DNA from: Ascidia mentula
Lineage: Eukaryota; Chordata; Ascidiacea; Phlebobranchia; Ascidiidae
Direction: 5' to 3'
NCBI GenBank assembly: GCA_947561715.1
Contig: OX387199.1
Location: forward strand, 22,449,001-22,513,000
Length of the DNA: 64,000 nucleotides
Each line of letters opens with the position of its first letter. The first letter of the stretch is position 1. The translations under genes were made by a program, and so were the position numbers. Under the pieces are notes generated by a model. That model saw only the letters and a program-made list of their open reading frames with translations. It was not told the origin of the DNA and made no database searches. Below are positions 1 through 11,981 of the stretch, in pieces.

Positions 1-21
1 TCGAGCTGTGCCAATTTTGCC

Positions 22-2617
22 TTGAAACGTACTGCAGAAGACAACAAATTAGATTTCAATGCTCTTACTGTGGATACAGTACTGAATTGTTTTTATGTTG
101 ATGATTGTCTCACTTCAACTCCCAGTGTTGAAAGTGCAAAACAGCTTGTAAAGGAGCTTATCAAAATTCTTTCCAGGGGTGGATTCAAGTTAACAAAATG
201 GATAAGTAATAACAGAGAAGTTCTTCAATCTATTCCTAAAGAAGAATGGTCCAAAGAAGCAACTAATCTTGAACTATCCAGTGACAGTCTACCAACAGAA
301 AGACACATTGTGCTTTAGAGTAAAGGTTAGGGAAAAACCTGTAACACGTCGAGGAATTCTTTCGATTGCAAATTCAATATATGATCCTTTAGGGTTTGGT
401 GCTGCAGTTGTACAACCTGTTAAGGTTCTTCTTCAAAAGTTATGTAAATTAAAACTAGGGTGGGATGATCCAGTGCCTAAAAGACTTTTCTTCCATCAAG
501 TGGTCCAAGCTCAATTCAAGTGGTCCAAGCTCAAAAAAGCATTTTAAGATGTTACAAGCCACCTAACTTCCATCAAGTGGTCCAAGCTCAATTACATCAT
601 TTTTCGGATGCTTCTGGGATCTGTATCGTACCGGAGGATAGTGGCTGCCAAAGGCCACATTCATTGTTCGATGGTCTTTGGGAAATCAAGACTTGTTCCA
701 CTCAAACCACTTACCATTCCCCGCCTGGAGCTTTGTGCTGCTACAGTCTCTGCCCGTTCTGATGTTGTGCTCCAGAACGAACTGCAACTTAATCATCTAA
801 ATCCCAGTTCTGTATTTTGGACTGATAGCACAACTGTGCTGCGTTATCTAAATAATGAAGACAAACCATTTCACACATTTGTTGCCAACAGAGTTCAACA
901 AATCAAGGACTGTTCTGATGTGTGTCAGTGGAGGTATGTACCTACTAATCTTAATCCGGCTGATGATGCTTCCAGAGGACTATCTGTTGATGCTTTTTTG
1001 AAATGCAATCGATGGAAAAATAGACCAGATTTTCTATGGAAACCAAAATCTGAATGGCCAATTTCCCCAGATTTTGTTAATCAACTGCATGATGAAGACC
1101 CAGAAATTAAACAAACCAAAAGCTTTGCAACAACAAGTAGTGAAGATCACTTTTTGGATGACCTATGTGAACGCTTTTCAAGTTGGAATAAAATGAAAAG
1201 GGTTTGTGCATGGATTTTAAGATTGAAAAATGCTGTTTTAAAGACACCGCCAACTATTGTTCAACAATTCCTGTCTGTAGAAGGAGTTTACAATGCTGAA
1301 CAACTAATTTTTCTATATTTACATCGGAAATTCTTTATTGAAGAAGTGATGACTTTATCCAGCAGAAAACCAATAAAAAAATCAAGTCATCTTGTCAAGT
1401 TTGACCCTTTTCTTCAAGATGGACTACTAAGAGTCGGTGGTCGAATTCAATTTGCATCAATACCGTATGATGCCAAACACCAGATAATCCTCCCCAGATG
1501 CTCAGTAACAAATCTGATTGTCAAACAACTACATGAAGATGCAGGTCATGCTGGTCGACAACATGTTCTGGCACTAATTAATGAAAGATTGTGGATCCCC
1601 AAGGCCAATACTGTTGTTCGAAGAGTGCTGTCTGCCTGTGTGGTCTGTCGCATAAGACATGGCATGGCAGGCAAGCAGAAGAAGGCAGATTTGCCAGAAG
1701 AAAGATTAATTCCAGATGAACCACCTTTCTTTTATGTTGGGGTGGATTGTTTTGGACCATTCATGGTACGCAAAGGAAGAAGTAACCTCAAGAGGTATGG
1801 TGTACTGTTTACATGTCTTACTATGAGAGCTATCCATATTGAGGTAGCTCACAGTATGGATACTTCATCATTTATTCTGACTCTGCGGAGATTTATTGCT
1901 CGCAGAGGCCAAGTAAGGCAAATTCGCTCTGATAATGGCTCCAATTTTGTTGGTGGTGACAGAGAGCTCTGTGATGCAATCCAGAGCTGGAACAACAAGC
2001 AGATCTCTGATTTTTTACTCCAACGCAAAATAAACTGGATCTTCAATTCACCAAGTGCTTCACATCATGGTGGTGTGTGGGAGTGACAAATCCGCTCGGT
2101 CACGAAAATACTTGGTGGCATTTGTAAAGAACAAACTTTGACTGGTGAAAGTTTGTCAACTCTTATGTGTGAGGTAGAATGCATTATCAACAGTCGACCT
2201 CTCACCACAGTCTCTGATGATCCCAAGGATCTGAAGGTTTTGACCCCCAATCATCTCCTGCTCCTGAAGGATGATGTGCTGATGCCTCCCGGTTTATTTG
2301 ATAAGAAGGATGTCTACTCCAGAAGGCGATGGAAGTAAGTCCAATATCTGGTTGATGTGTTTTGGTCCAGATGGACTAAGGAGTACCTGCCTCTGCTTCA
2401 GCAGAGAAAAAAATGGACAGACAAGTGTCGTAATTTTAAAATCAACGATATTGTGCTGCTTGCTGACAACATGCCTCGAAATGTTTGGCAAATGGGGCGT
2501 GTGATTGAATTGTTTCCTGATAAAAATGGTATTGTCCGTAGTGTTAAAATTCAAACGCAAAGTTCATTACTTGTAAGACCAATTACCAAATTGTGCCTTT
2601 TGGTCGAGTCTGAATGA
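22..2617 (+). pseudogene. BEL/Pao pol remnant (RT - RNase H - integrase - DUF5641)
   Basis: RT is recognised from the catalytic box FYVDDCLTS (about 88-115). An RNase H-like stretch with FWTDSTTVLRYL lies near 820-860. The integrase zinc-binding motif follows (HEDAGHAG at about 1,530, then a CVVCR pair near 1,640), and the catalytic core has DCFGPF (about 1,747) and IRSDNGSNF (about 1,921). The tail WTKEYLPLLQQRKKW (about 2,370) and the following lines match the domain that ends BEL/Pao polyproteins. Damage seen: a frame change near 310, a rearranged patch at 490-600, TGA at about 2,084 after GVWE, and TAA at about 2,336 after RRRWK. Family assignment rests on domain order and motifs; I could not run a search. 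Confidence 0.85.
490..600 (+). repeat. 21-bp word present three times inside BEL pol
   Basis: The words CAAGTGGTCCAAGCTCAA recur at about 498, 519 and 575 within an otherwise continuous RT/RNase H coding stretch. The repeat interrupts the reading frame and replaces sequence expected between the RT thumb and RNase H, so it looks like a local duplication or a repair scar. Confidence 0.6.
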
Positions 2618-2704
2618 TGGGCGTTCATTCTTTTTCTTTGCATGCAGTCTTCTAAGTGTGTTCTATTAAGCATTTCAAACGACCAATGCTTAAAGGGGCC
2701 GGCA

Positions 2705-3194
2705 TGTAACAGCGAAAAGTTGCCCCTTAACGTTTATTTAATATTTTTTGCCAATCGAAATCTTGCACGTGTTAACACCACATTTAAACGATCCGTTTGG
2801 CCCCTCGTATGTGTCAAACTAGTAACAATTTGTATCTGTTTCAAGTAGCAACAATCCCTATTATTATCTATTTGAATTGAAGGAATTAGGAGTTAAATTA
2901 ACCGAACAATTTATAACACGCGGTGAAGTTTCTCAAAGTCACAAGTATTCGGTGAGTGTTTGCAATGACGTCTCATTACTTCAGTGTGTTTTAGTTGGTA
3001 ACTCTTTTTCTGTTTCTTATAGAAAACGCATGTGCGCATTTGCATGTACACATTTGCATGTACGCATATGTATCTACACATGTATCTGTGCTCACAAGTC
3101 GATCATTTGAGATTTTTATAGTTGACTAGTTTTCGCCGCCAAGACAGTGAATATGCTGTTAAACACAGTGACTGTTTTAGACAAAAATACGGCA
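2705..3194 (+). repeat. Probable 3' LTR of the BEL/Pao element
   Basis: A purine-rich run (AAAGGGGCCGGCA) immediately precedes TGTAACAGCG, a typical LTR start. The stretch ends near GGCA (3,194) or CACA (3,200), where alignment with the R2 and R4 host sequence resumes. About 490 bp is a normal LTR size. No second LTR is in the window for comparison, so the exact ends are tentative. Confidence 0.5.
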
Positions 3195-3317
3195 GTCACA
3201 ATGTAGTATTTACAGACACTTAACACACCTTACACTATTGCAAGTCATAGATTTTTGGTGACGCATTGGATGTCAGTGGTTTTAATCCAAAGAATAAACT
3301 AATGCTTTATCACTTAC

Positions 3318-4828
3318 TAATGAAACGTGCCACAATCTTTGATTTTCCCAGGTTGACAAAAACATTCGTCACTTTTATCGGGACAGTCGATGACGTCATT
3401 ACACACACTTGACCTTGAGATGATCATGGGGTCATTTGTACATTGGAAACATAAACGATGATTAAATGTCTGAGAACTTCGAACATCTCTGCAAATGACA
3501 CAAGTTAATTCTGTCTTATCTTAACCTGTAGGAATTTTTAACCAACCACAACAGTTCAGAAATACCTGGCGTCTCCATTCTCCGAGGTGTAACACAAATC
3601 AGATTTATCATCACAATCAGAAATGCCGTCCCATAGAAACATCTGCGGAAGATTGCAATTCCTGCCATTCCGAACACATTTGAATCCATGTCCATTATTC
3701 CTGTGTTGGAAAGCTGGACAGTCATTGCAAGGATCGCCATCACAAACAGTCGAACGTTCCCAACAAGCTGAATTCGGACACTGGAAGTGGGAGGGGCAGA
3801 GGTACTCACATGGGGAATTCCCCATACAATGAGCAAGCTTGTCGCAGATTTCATTTTTTGAATTACAGGAAATGTTGGCATGATCCAATGTGTTGTAACA
3901 GACACCATTATTGTCGAAACAATTACAACGTGGTTTTGAACTAAATAAAATTAATCGATAATTTGCATCAACGAAATAAAAGGTCTTCCAAAAATACCAA
4001 AAATACCCTTTATTGTTATGGCTGCACTGCTTATGGAATTTCCCGTTACAACCGCATTCATCACTCATATCAGGGCAATCTATGACGTCATCACAAACAC
4101 TTGACCTTGAGATGATAATTGGGTTGTTTGTACATTGGAAACACAATCTTTCGTTCAGGGATAAAGAAGTACGAATATCTCTGCAATAACAAATTTGTTC
4201 ATGGATGTGATATTTTTCCACAAGCAAGCGGTTATCGCCGTTCTTTTTTAACATTTGTAAACATTAATATAAACAACAAAACTCATTTGACTAAAATTAT
4301 ATTCAACTTTGCAAACGTTTCAGTTTTTTCGTTTTCAGTGCAATAGGAAGAGTGACGCCGAATAATGGTAAGAACAGGAGCACAGAGGGAGAGGGGAGAC
4401 TGGGGCAGTGCTGGCAAGTACGCATATGCAAAAAACAATCAAAAACGAAATACCTGACATCTCCATTCTCCGAGGTATAACACAAATCAGATTTATCATC
4501 ACAATCGGCAATGTCGTCCCATAGAAACTCCTGCGGAAGATTGCAATTCCTGCCATTCCGAACACATTTGAATCCATGTCCATTATTCCAGTGTTGGAAA
4601 GCTGGGCAGTCATTGCAAGGATCGCCATCACAAACAGTCGAACGTTTCCAACAAGCTAAATTCGGGCAGTAGAAGTGGGAGGGGCAGATGTCACAAGGTG
4701 TTATTCCAACACATTGGATCATTCCTTTGCAAAACTCCTTCACTCTTAGGGCGCATGCTTTGTTTAAATCGTAGACGTCAAACGAAAAACTGTGAAACTT
4801 TGGGTAACTGTCAAACGTGATGGCGCAA
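3318..4828 (-). CDS. R1 LDLa cassette exons 4-7
   Basis: There are four exons with GT..AG borders: 4,828-4,454 (375 bp), 4,180-4,007 (174), 3,940-3,566 (375) and 3,488-3,318 (171). They alternate between two types. The long type carries CPSHFxCPN, CDGDPCNDCPAFQH and DGxxDCDDKSDLCY. The short type carries CFQCTN and CDDVIDCPDMSDEC. Both hold the Cys and acidic calcium-binding pattern of LDLa modules, which bind ligands or co-receptors outside the cell. Each starts and ends in phase 2, so whole cassettes can be lost or repeated without breaking the frame. Confidence 0.8.
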
Positions 4829-5324
4829 CTGTAACAAAAGTAATGTAATATGTCATGTAACAATAGTTTCGCGACGTATTGTTTTTGTAAATGGCTGAAA
4901 ATCTGTATATATTAGGTTTGGTTTTAAATAAACCAGATTATTGCCAACTATTCATGCACGACTGGGTATGCAAATATCTGAATAACAAAACACAACCTAC
5001 GACTTTACAATACTTTCGCGTAACATCTGCTGAAAAAAAAATATTGGAAAGCAAATTGGAGCCAATATTATAAACGAAAACTATCGTAATCAGGTAATTA
5101 TTCGCGTCTGAAACTCTGTCAAGCATAACCAAATGCACCAAGTCTCTCGCGAAGTTGTGAAGTTTTCCTGTTTCCGTTTTCTTGTTTCAGCTTTCTCGTT
5201 TAATGAGCTGTTCTGATAGATTTACTGAAGCCACTCTGTGCAAAGCCAGTCCTGCCCTTGTCTGTGCTGTTTTTTGGAAGAGAGTTGAGATGCCAGTGGC
5301 CAGCCCGTTGGCCATTTGAGTCGT
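4829..5324. other. R1 intron 3, proximal part and left border of inserted DNA
   Basis: From 4,829 to about 5,050 this matches R2 intron sequence at 35,811-36,040 almost base for base. The match ends near 5,055, which marks the left limit of the foreign insertion. No exon is visible. Confidence 0.6.
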
Positions 5325-6012
5325 GCAAAACGTTATTCCTGAGTGCCTGCGTCTTGGTAAAAAATCAGTTGATGTCATGTATGATCGGCAACCGAAAAGG
5401 TGAGATTTTGTGAGAAGAAAAAATATTTCAATAAATGTCAATGAACGAAAAGCAGTAGCAAATGCGACAGCAGATGCAGGCGCAAAACCACCGCAAACCA
5501 TAGATAATAGCAAGACCTCAGAGGCGGGCGCAGCTTCGCTCGTCCAAACGACAGACGTCCGACTCGTATCCCATCCTGGGTTCATATCGCCGCAACTCCA
5601 GTGGTTGCTACTGAAGCAACCACGTAACCAGTTGCCACATCCACCCCAAAGTCAACCTTGCGTGACAACGGCATTACCGAAATGCGGTCTCGCAAAGAAA
5701 AAAAAACATTGTACTGCCTGTCTCGGAAGAAATGCGGTCTCGGAAAAAACATTGTACTGCCCCACTACCTACGCAACATCAGGAAAACATCTTAAATGTC
5801 TATGTAGCAAAGTACACTTAAAATACCGCTGTGACGAGTGGGCTCCGGATGAAGCCCAACTGCCAATTTCAAGCAGTATCAAGTTTTCGTCCTTAGATTT
5901 CTGTTTTATGATCTGTTGTGACAGACTTATTAAGGCCACTGAGCAAAGCCAGCCCAGCCCTTGTAAGGGCTGCTTTTGTTTTGAGAAGAGAGTTGAGCTG
6001 CCAGTGGCCACC
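5199..6012 (+). repeat. Pair of about 110-bp direct repeats
   Basis: The block at about 5,199-5,305 recurs at about 5,905-6,012: both run from TGTTxTGAxAGAxTTA through GCAAAGCCAG to AAGAGAGTTGAG and TGCCAGTGGCCA. Such internal direct repeats are usual in the long repeats at PLE ends, but no family consensus is available to me. Confidence 0.55.
5325..5615 (+). repeat. Dispersed repeat, second copy at 41,949-42,260
   Basis: This stretch, from CAAAACGTTATTCCTGAG through AATAAATGTCAATGAACG to CGCCGCAACTCCAGTGG, recurs with about 10-15% difference at 41,949-42,260. The second copy contains a tRNA-like B box (GGTTCAAATCC) that is partly deleted here at about 5,578. It may be a tRNA-derived SINE or part of a PLE terminal repeat. 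Confidence 0.6.
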
Positions 6013-6618
6013 CCGTGCGTTATTTGTGGAGACGCACAAAAACCAGTTATGTTGAACTACGCTCAAGCAGTAGTTTCCCGGCCTGTTGTCTCGGCCGGAA
6101 ATGTGCAAGCGGTTGCCCCCTTTGCAACCGACCCCAATCTCGACGTTGAAGCCCGCTTTAACCCTGGGCTTAAGAAGCCAGAGCTGTACAAACTTTTAAC
6201 ACAGCAAAAAGTCTGTATTCAGGCTTTGGAGGGTGTTATCCCTTACCCGAATGGAAAGGTGCTCTTTAACTGCTCTTCCGCTTACAAAGCCAAAGAGCTC
6301 GCTGCCGCAATTAGAGCTAGTTGCAAGGCAGTCTACGCCAACGCCCACTGCGACGACGAAATGCGGGTGTTTTTGTCGAAGGTGCACCCACGTATTAAAA
6401 TGTCGGCATTGTTAGAATACATGTCGAAGTTCGCCCCAGTCAAAAAGGGTTTTGATGCGGAGGTTAATTATCTTTTACTTTTCTTATTGTTTTTGACAAT
6501 GGCGCCTACTTCGTACAGGCGTGTGTGCATTTACGACTTCTGGCCCCAACCTCTTAAACTCGGTGCCTCTGCAGGGATTGGTTGTTACGGCGCGGTCAAT
6601 AATTGCCCTCTTTGCTGA
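5410..6618 (+). CDS. Uncertain ORF in transposon 5' region
   Basis: This is a 402-codon open frame with no ATG-supported homologue I recognise. Its first two thirds run through repeated non-coding-looking DNA and are probably spurious. The part near 6,030-6,470 (VICGDAQKP, then VLFNCSSAYKAKELAAAI and MRVFLSKVHPRIKMSALLEY) has a regular hydrophobic/polar pattern that faintly recalls the RNA-binding region of LINE ORF1 proteins. The final third runs into a dispersed repeat. It is either a PLE/LINE leader protein remnant or chance. I assign no function. Confidence 0.3.
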   Translation: MRRKNISINVNERKAVANATADAGAKPPQTIDNSKTSEAGAASLVQTTDVRLVSHPGFISPQLQWLLLKQPRNQLPHPPQSQPCVTTALPKCGLAKKKKHCTACLGRNAVSEKTLYCPTTYATSGKHLKCLCSKVHLKYRCDEWAPDEAQLPISSSIKFSSLDFCFMICCDRLIKATEQSQPSPCKGCFCFEKRVELPVATPCVICGDAQKPVMLNYAQAVVSRPVVSAGNVQAVAPFATDPNLDVEARFNPGLKKPELYKLLTQQKVCIQALEGVIPYPNGKVLFNCSSAYKAKELAAAIRASCKAVYANAHCDDEMRVFLSKVHPRIKMSALLEYMSKFAPVKKGFDAEVNYLLLFLLFLTMAPTSYRRVCIYDFWPQPLKLGASAGIGCYGAVNNCPLC

Positions 6619-6830
6619 CCTCTCACTTCTCTCTCCTTTAAAGCACTATTACAAACCCTGCAAACTGGAAACCCCCACAACACCCCAACTTTCCTTCATT
6701 GAATACAACCTTGAAATCCGCATAGCTAAATTACTCGAACTTCGAATCAGACCCTCACTGTCACTTTTGACATCCTTGAAATCTTTACACACCTATTTCA
6801 CGACTGCCCATCCATCCAGCACTTATTAAC
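6498..6830 (+). repeat. Dispersed repeat, second copy at 42,775-43,100
   Basis: The stretch from GCCTACTTCGTACA through GGGATTGGTTGTTACG and CTCTCACTTCTCTCTCC to ACCTATTTCACG is shared with 42,775-43,100. In both places it follows the 5.3/41.9-kb repeat on the same strand, so both belong to one element family. It shows no coding signal. Confidence 0.7.
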
Positions 6831-7089
6831 CCTGGTAACAAAACACCCTCAGCGTACTTCTCCGATGTGAAACATTTTATAAATATATATTAATTAACCT
6901 TCTCTCCACCCCATTCTTACATCCGATAAACTTAATCCTGTACCATTACTTAATTTGTTCTGTTTTTTGCTCTTCACGTTTAACATAACTTCCTCTTTCT
7001 GGCGTTTTTTTCCTATCCTCTTTACTCGCCTGCAGGGCAAAGTTGTTGTATTCGTAGCCACAGTAGCCACAATACCGTTGGTTCTAACG

Positions 7090-8217
7090 TCCCTAGGTCA
7101 TAAATGTCGGCTGCACGAGAACTTCGCAACAACCAGACCATCGCCATATTGCGTGCGACAAGGGCAATCGAACGGTGGTCATGAACCGTTCCGAATATAA
7201 CACTAAACTGCTGGAACTTTTAAGTGACGCAAAAACTTACAAAAAGTTGTCCAGAAACCCGACCCCGTCATTAGAACGAAAAATAAACCGCTTCATCGGT
7301 TACTTACACAGGGAGCGTGAGGCGTTATCTGTTGGTGAGTTTCGACAGCTGCATTGCACAGACGGTAGGACGCCCGAATTGTACGGGCTTCACAAGGTCC
7401 ACAAGCCAGGCGTGCCCCTCAGACCCATTGTTTCCTTTATAGGGTCACCGTCTTATATGCTCGCCAAATTTATAGGATTATTTCCCCTTTGGTTGGGAAC
7501 AGCCCATGTCACGTTAAAAACTCACGTGAATTTGCAGCCGAAGTGAGGGACTTAGCAATAGCGGATGATGAGTGTATGGCGTCCTTTGACGTCGTGTCTC
7601 ATTTCACCAATGTGCCAATATCGGTAGCTGTTGCTAATGTCATGGCACGCTTAGAAGTTGACGGTAACCTTGAGCAGCGCACGTTGCTATCCTGTGAGGA
7701 TATCGCAGAAGGGCTGAAATTATGTTTGAACGCAACCTATTTATCTTTTCGTGGTGTGTTTTACCAACCTCTGTGGTAGAGGCAAATATTGTAATGGAAA
7801 CAATTGAGGATAAGGCACTCGTCACTTTTGCACATCCTCCCCGTTACTGGAAGCGTTATGTCGAAGACACCTTCGCCATCGTTGATGAAGCACAGCTCCA
7901 GTTGTTCCTTAACCACATTAACCATGTGGAGGATTCCATCACATTTACTTTAGAAAGGTACACTACCGTTTTTAGATACAGAGGTGATCCGTGATGAGAA
8001 TGGTTTAATCAGCACTCGTGTGTATCGCAAGCCGACGCACACCAATCGGTACTTGTCGTTTAAGTCGGCACATCCGATACAGCACAAGACAGCGGTAGTG
8101 CAGTCGCTGATGCATAAAGTGATAAAGAGGTATCCCGAGAAGAAGACCGTGATAAAGAGGTGAAGTTCATGAAGAATGCACTACTGAAAAAACTGTATCC
8201 GTCATGGATGTTTAGAA
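7090..8217 (+). pseudogene. PLE1 reverse transcriptase, broken
   Basis: Recognised PLE RT landmarks in order: MNRSEYNTKLLELLSD (about 7,180), LYGLHKVHKPGVPLRPIVS (about 7,380), SFDVVSHFTNVPI (about 7,585), NATYLSFRGVFYQ (about 7,728), the catalytic YVED near 7,858 (usually YVDD/YADD) and VYRKPTHTNRYLSFKS (about 8,020). At least three frame changes occur (near 7,170, 7,545 and 7,985). About ten residues around the usual GxAMGSPxSP motif are missing after FYQ at about 7,772. The protein would prime DNA synthesis at chromosome breaks; this copy cannot. Confidence 0.85.
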
Positions 8218-8519
8218 TTTTATTTTTTTCGATGACTTTTTTTATTGAAAAAGGACGCTAAAGGCGTACAATTGAAGAAAAGGCTAAGCAAGAAGACAAA
8301 AAAACAATGGTTAAACACAATGGCGAGAAATGAGCAAAAGAGACAAGTTCCTGGGTATATGCTTCACGTCAAGCAGCGTAGGACCACTTTCTTTTGTAAT
8401 ATTTCGGTTCTTTGGGTTGAATTATATTGGCGGTTTGAAGCCACGAATACAAAGTCTTCGTGCTCACGCAATGCCTATTTTTAAAACGTCTGTTAGGTTT
8501 TTATGTGAAGGCACTGGTC

Positions 8520-11500
8520 CATAGTCCCACTCCTCGGGACTATAAGCTTGAGAAACTTAGTGAAATCTATTGTACTTGGGTCAAGACTAAATTTTGTAGT
8601 AAGTGCATTAAATTTCAAATATTCTCCGTTGTGGTCTAGCAGGTCGTTGTGGGCCATTACTCCCGCGTCTATAAATTTTTCGAAATAGAAGGGTTTACTG
8701 CGTTTTTTTTAATGTTTTTTGAGCCAGAGAGGTCTGTTGCATGCGTCGCGGGCGTTTTTGCTCAGGATTGATTTTGCAATGTTTATGATACAACGGAGGG
8801 TTCTCAATTGGATGAGGCTCCTCAAAATTGTACTTGATTGGCCGACCGTCGCGTTTAATAGTGCCTCCAATCTGTTTGGGTGTAAGAATGGAGTTTGAAG
8901 ACCCGTTATATTTTTTGTTTCCTCGCAAAATAATTCCCTGAGCGCTTTAAATTTTAGAGTCAACATATAGTTCTCAATATGTATCATACCCGCCCCACCG
9001 TTATCCAAACTTTTACACAGGGTAACTCTTTTAATTCGTTCCCAAGATGAGCCCCATAATAAGGCTCGGTCGATTTTACAAATGCACTTTTTTGGGATCA
9101 TCACTGGTAGGACGCACAGTTTATATGTCAATAAGGGTATAATGAGACTCTTAGCTATTGTTATTTTGCCTAGAAGGGTTCATTATACTTGTTCAAATCA
9201 TGTTTATTTTGCGAGAAAAGCAACTACGCGACGAACAAAAAACAAGGAAATGAAATGGCATGGGCACCGATAAAACCATAAAGGTTATCGAGTCAGGCGC
9301 CCATGTATTGGTGATTTCCTCACGGAGAATCACCGTCTGCCGTAGGATCGCAGCCAGTCGCACTGGGAGGTGATGGGTTGCGACAAGCTGCATGTGACGA
9401 AAAGGTGGCCACCCGGCCGTGCTGGCCAAAGCAAAACCCATCGAAACGCAAACGCCAACTCGGTTCTCAGAACGTTTCCTTTGATTCACATCGACAGACC
9501 TTAACGTCCCGAGGACAGTCCAAACGTGGTGGTTTTGGTTGGAGATGGTCAGGATCGTATGGAGGTTGCGCTTGTTGAATCATCGTAGGTCTTGCTGATG
9601 ATCAATCGCACGTTATGATGTTGGTGTGCAGCGCTCCTAGGTCTATTTTTCGCTTTTTTTTAGTGCCGGAGAAAAGTTTAGTTCGATAAGTTCCTCATCT
9701 TTGTATTTTGTAAGTGGTATTATAACCCCAAGGTACTTAATAGATTCCGAGGGCCATTAAAGACCATTCTTTTGAAATGGTTTGTGATGGTTTGAGCGAT
9801 TTGGACCTATGAAAAAGGCACAGGATTTTTCCATATTTACTTTGCAACCTGTCATTTCGCCGAACTCCTCCAAAATTTGAAAGATTTTGGTGAAATCCGC
9901 ATCAGAACCTTTAGTAAAAACGAGTGTATCATCCGCAAATAATGATGTTTTCTTGTCGTTAGTCGTATGCCTTCAAAATCACCCTGTCTAAGCGCAGTTG
10001 TTAGGCATTCGATGCAGAGCACGAATAACGTTGGGGAGAGTGGGTCTCCCTGTCTGACGCCACGTTCTATGTCAAACGATTCTGAGAGAAAGTTGCTATT
10101 GGTGACTCTCGCAGAGGCATTTTGGTAAAAGCATTTAATGAGGTTGACAAATCTGACTCCGAAACCGAACGCAGAGAGAGTTGCGTAGATAAATTCCCAC
10201 CCTAAAGTGTCAAGGGCTTTATAAATATCTAAAGACAGTACTGCCCCAGGAACGCGGTAATGGTCCGTACTGTCAATCATGTCGGACAGCAACCGGATAT
10301 TTGTTCCCATATATCGGCGTGGATGAAAGCCGTTTTGGTCGTTGGATACGATATCGTCGATAACACCGCGTCTTGTGTTGAACACGCGGCGATCTTATTG
10401 TCAACGTTTAGCGGAGATAATTTTGGGTCTGTAAAAGGTCTTTCCCAGGTTTGGGAATTAGGGTGATGAGTCCTTCAGATAGGCTCGCGGACATTTTACC
10501 GGTTTCAACCGTAAACTTCCATGCATTTAGGTAGACCAGTTTGATATCATCCCAAAAAATCATGCAAAATTCGACCGGGAAACCATCCAAGCCTGGCGAT
10601 TTGTTTTTTTGCATGGTTTTAATCGCATTGAAAAATTCCGCTTCTGCTGTGTCCTCATTCAGTTTTTCCGCTTGTTCGCAAGTGATTTTTGGCAGCGCGA
10701 GCTTTTCTAGGTTACTTGTCAGCAGGGTATTTGGAGTCGAACATTTTTTTTGCGACATGTCGTTTTTCTAAGTTCAGGAAGTATTTTGTGTTTTTTTCTC
10801 CTTCTTCTGCCCAACGTGCCCTACTTCGAATAATGGCACTTTTTGTTTGTCGCTCTAAAAGGGTGTCCAAGTTTCCTTTAGCTTTTGAAAGTGCTTCGAC
10901 TCGCTTCTGTTTATCGCCCCCTTGTAGGTTGGTTATCTCAGTTTCCAGTGACGAAATTTGCTTCTCTAAGGCGTTATGTTTGACGGTTAATTTGCGCTTT
11001 AGTACGGCCGCAAATCGGATCGACTAACCCCGAATTACTGCTTTTAATGCGTCCCATCTGGTGTGGGAATTTGTGTCTGTTTCTGGGTTTTCAAGAATGA
11101 AGTTGTTGATGACTTTCCTGATTGTTGCCCTGTATTTTTCGTCTTTTAAATGCATAGTATTTAGCTTCCAGTAGCCCCTTCCTGTCGGAGATGGGTTTAT
11201 TGCAACATCTAAAGTTAGCACACTGTGATCTGACATAATTCCTGGGACAAGTTCAGCATTTACTACGTCCCTGATTAAGCTGCGATCGACAAGAAAAAAG
11301 TCGATTCGGGATAGTGACAGTGGCGATTTCTGAGTGCGGGAGAACAATTTTTGTTGAGGGAAATTTAAGTCGAAAAATGTCGGTAAGATTCGAGTGTTGC
11401 ATGTAGTTTTGTAAGGCCTCCTTTGCTCGTTTGTTGGGGTGATGGGCGTTTCCGGTTTTGTTTTTTTGTTTGGGGTGATGGGCGTTTCCGGTTTTGTTGT

Positions 11501-11858
11501 GGAAATATTCTGGGGAGTTGTTGTTGGGTGCGTAAACATTAGCTAGGGTTATTGTTTTGGAGTTAATTTCTAATTCAGCCAAAATGAATCGGCCATCGCG
11601 ATCGGATACGGTGTTTTTTAACGTATAAGAGAGGCCTTTGTTGAACAGGATTCCTACTACCCTGCAGTTAGTATTGCCATGTGACCAAATAGCTTCCCCG
11701 CCCCATTCTAGTTGCCATAATTTCGCGTTGTCAGGACTGGAATGGGTCTCTTGCATAAAAGCAACGCGACACTTGCGACGCAAAAAGTTAAACACCGATT
11801 TTCGTTTAATAGTCTTGTTTAGGCCCCGAACATTAAAGGAAACAATATGGGACGCCAT
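8520..11858 (-). pseudogene. LINE ORF2 (APE-type endonuclease - RT - C-terminal domain)
   Basis: ATG at 11,858 opens MASHIVSFNVRGLNKTIKRK, with MQETHSS and ANVYAPN of the endonuclease, then SRIDFFLVD and SDHSVLTLDV (11,290-11,215). The RT shows NKSPGLDGFPVEF (about 10,600), NGFHPRRYMGTNIR (about 10,330), GVRQGDPLSPTLF (about 10,040) and the FADDTLVF active site (about 9,930-9,910, frame-shifted). The C-terminal part includes LWGSSWERIKRVTLC (about 9,045). The endonuclease has lost its central portion, where a 33-bp duplication (GNAHHPKQ / GNAHHPNK) lies at 11,420-11,490. Many frame changes occur. Confidence 0.85.
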
Positions 11859-11981
11859 TATGACATTATTTAATATTTTTTTAGTCCAATCTCGATGTCC
11901 AACTCAAATTCAATGCCGCACGGACAACGAAAGGGTTCGCCAGGGTTTATGAGCTGCACAAATACTTTGCCACAGTCACAG

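Larger units (their letters stand above)
1..3194 (+). mobile_element. BEL/Pao LTR retrotransposon, 3' part, cut by the window edge
   Basis: The piece carries reverse transcriptase (C-terminal half), RNase H, integrase and the C-terminal DUF5641-type domain in BEL/Pao order, then a probable 3' LTR. Host sequence resumes at about 3,200: from there the window matches R2 (about 34,215) and R4 (about 62,965). The element therefore sits in the receptor R1 and has replaced or separated its 3' half. The 5' LTR, gag and protease lie outside the window. Several in-frame stops and a small rearrangement show this copy cannot make an intact polyprotein. Confidence 0.85.

Noticed and set aside
5410..5900. 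First part of the 402-codon frame as a real protein
   Set aside because: It runs through a dispersed repeat whose second copy is not open in the same frame.
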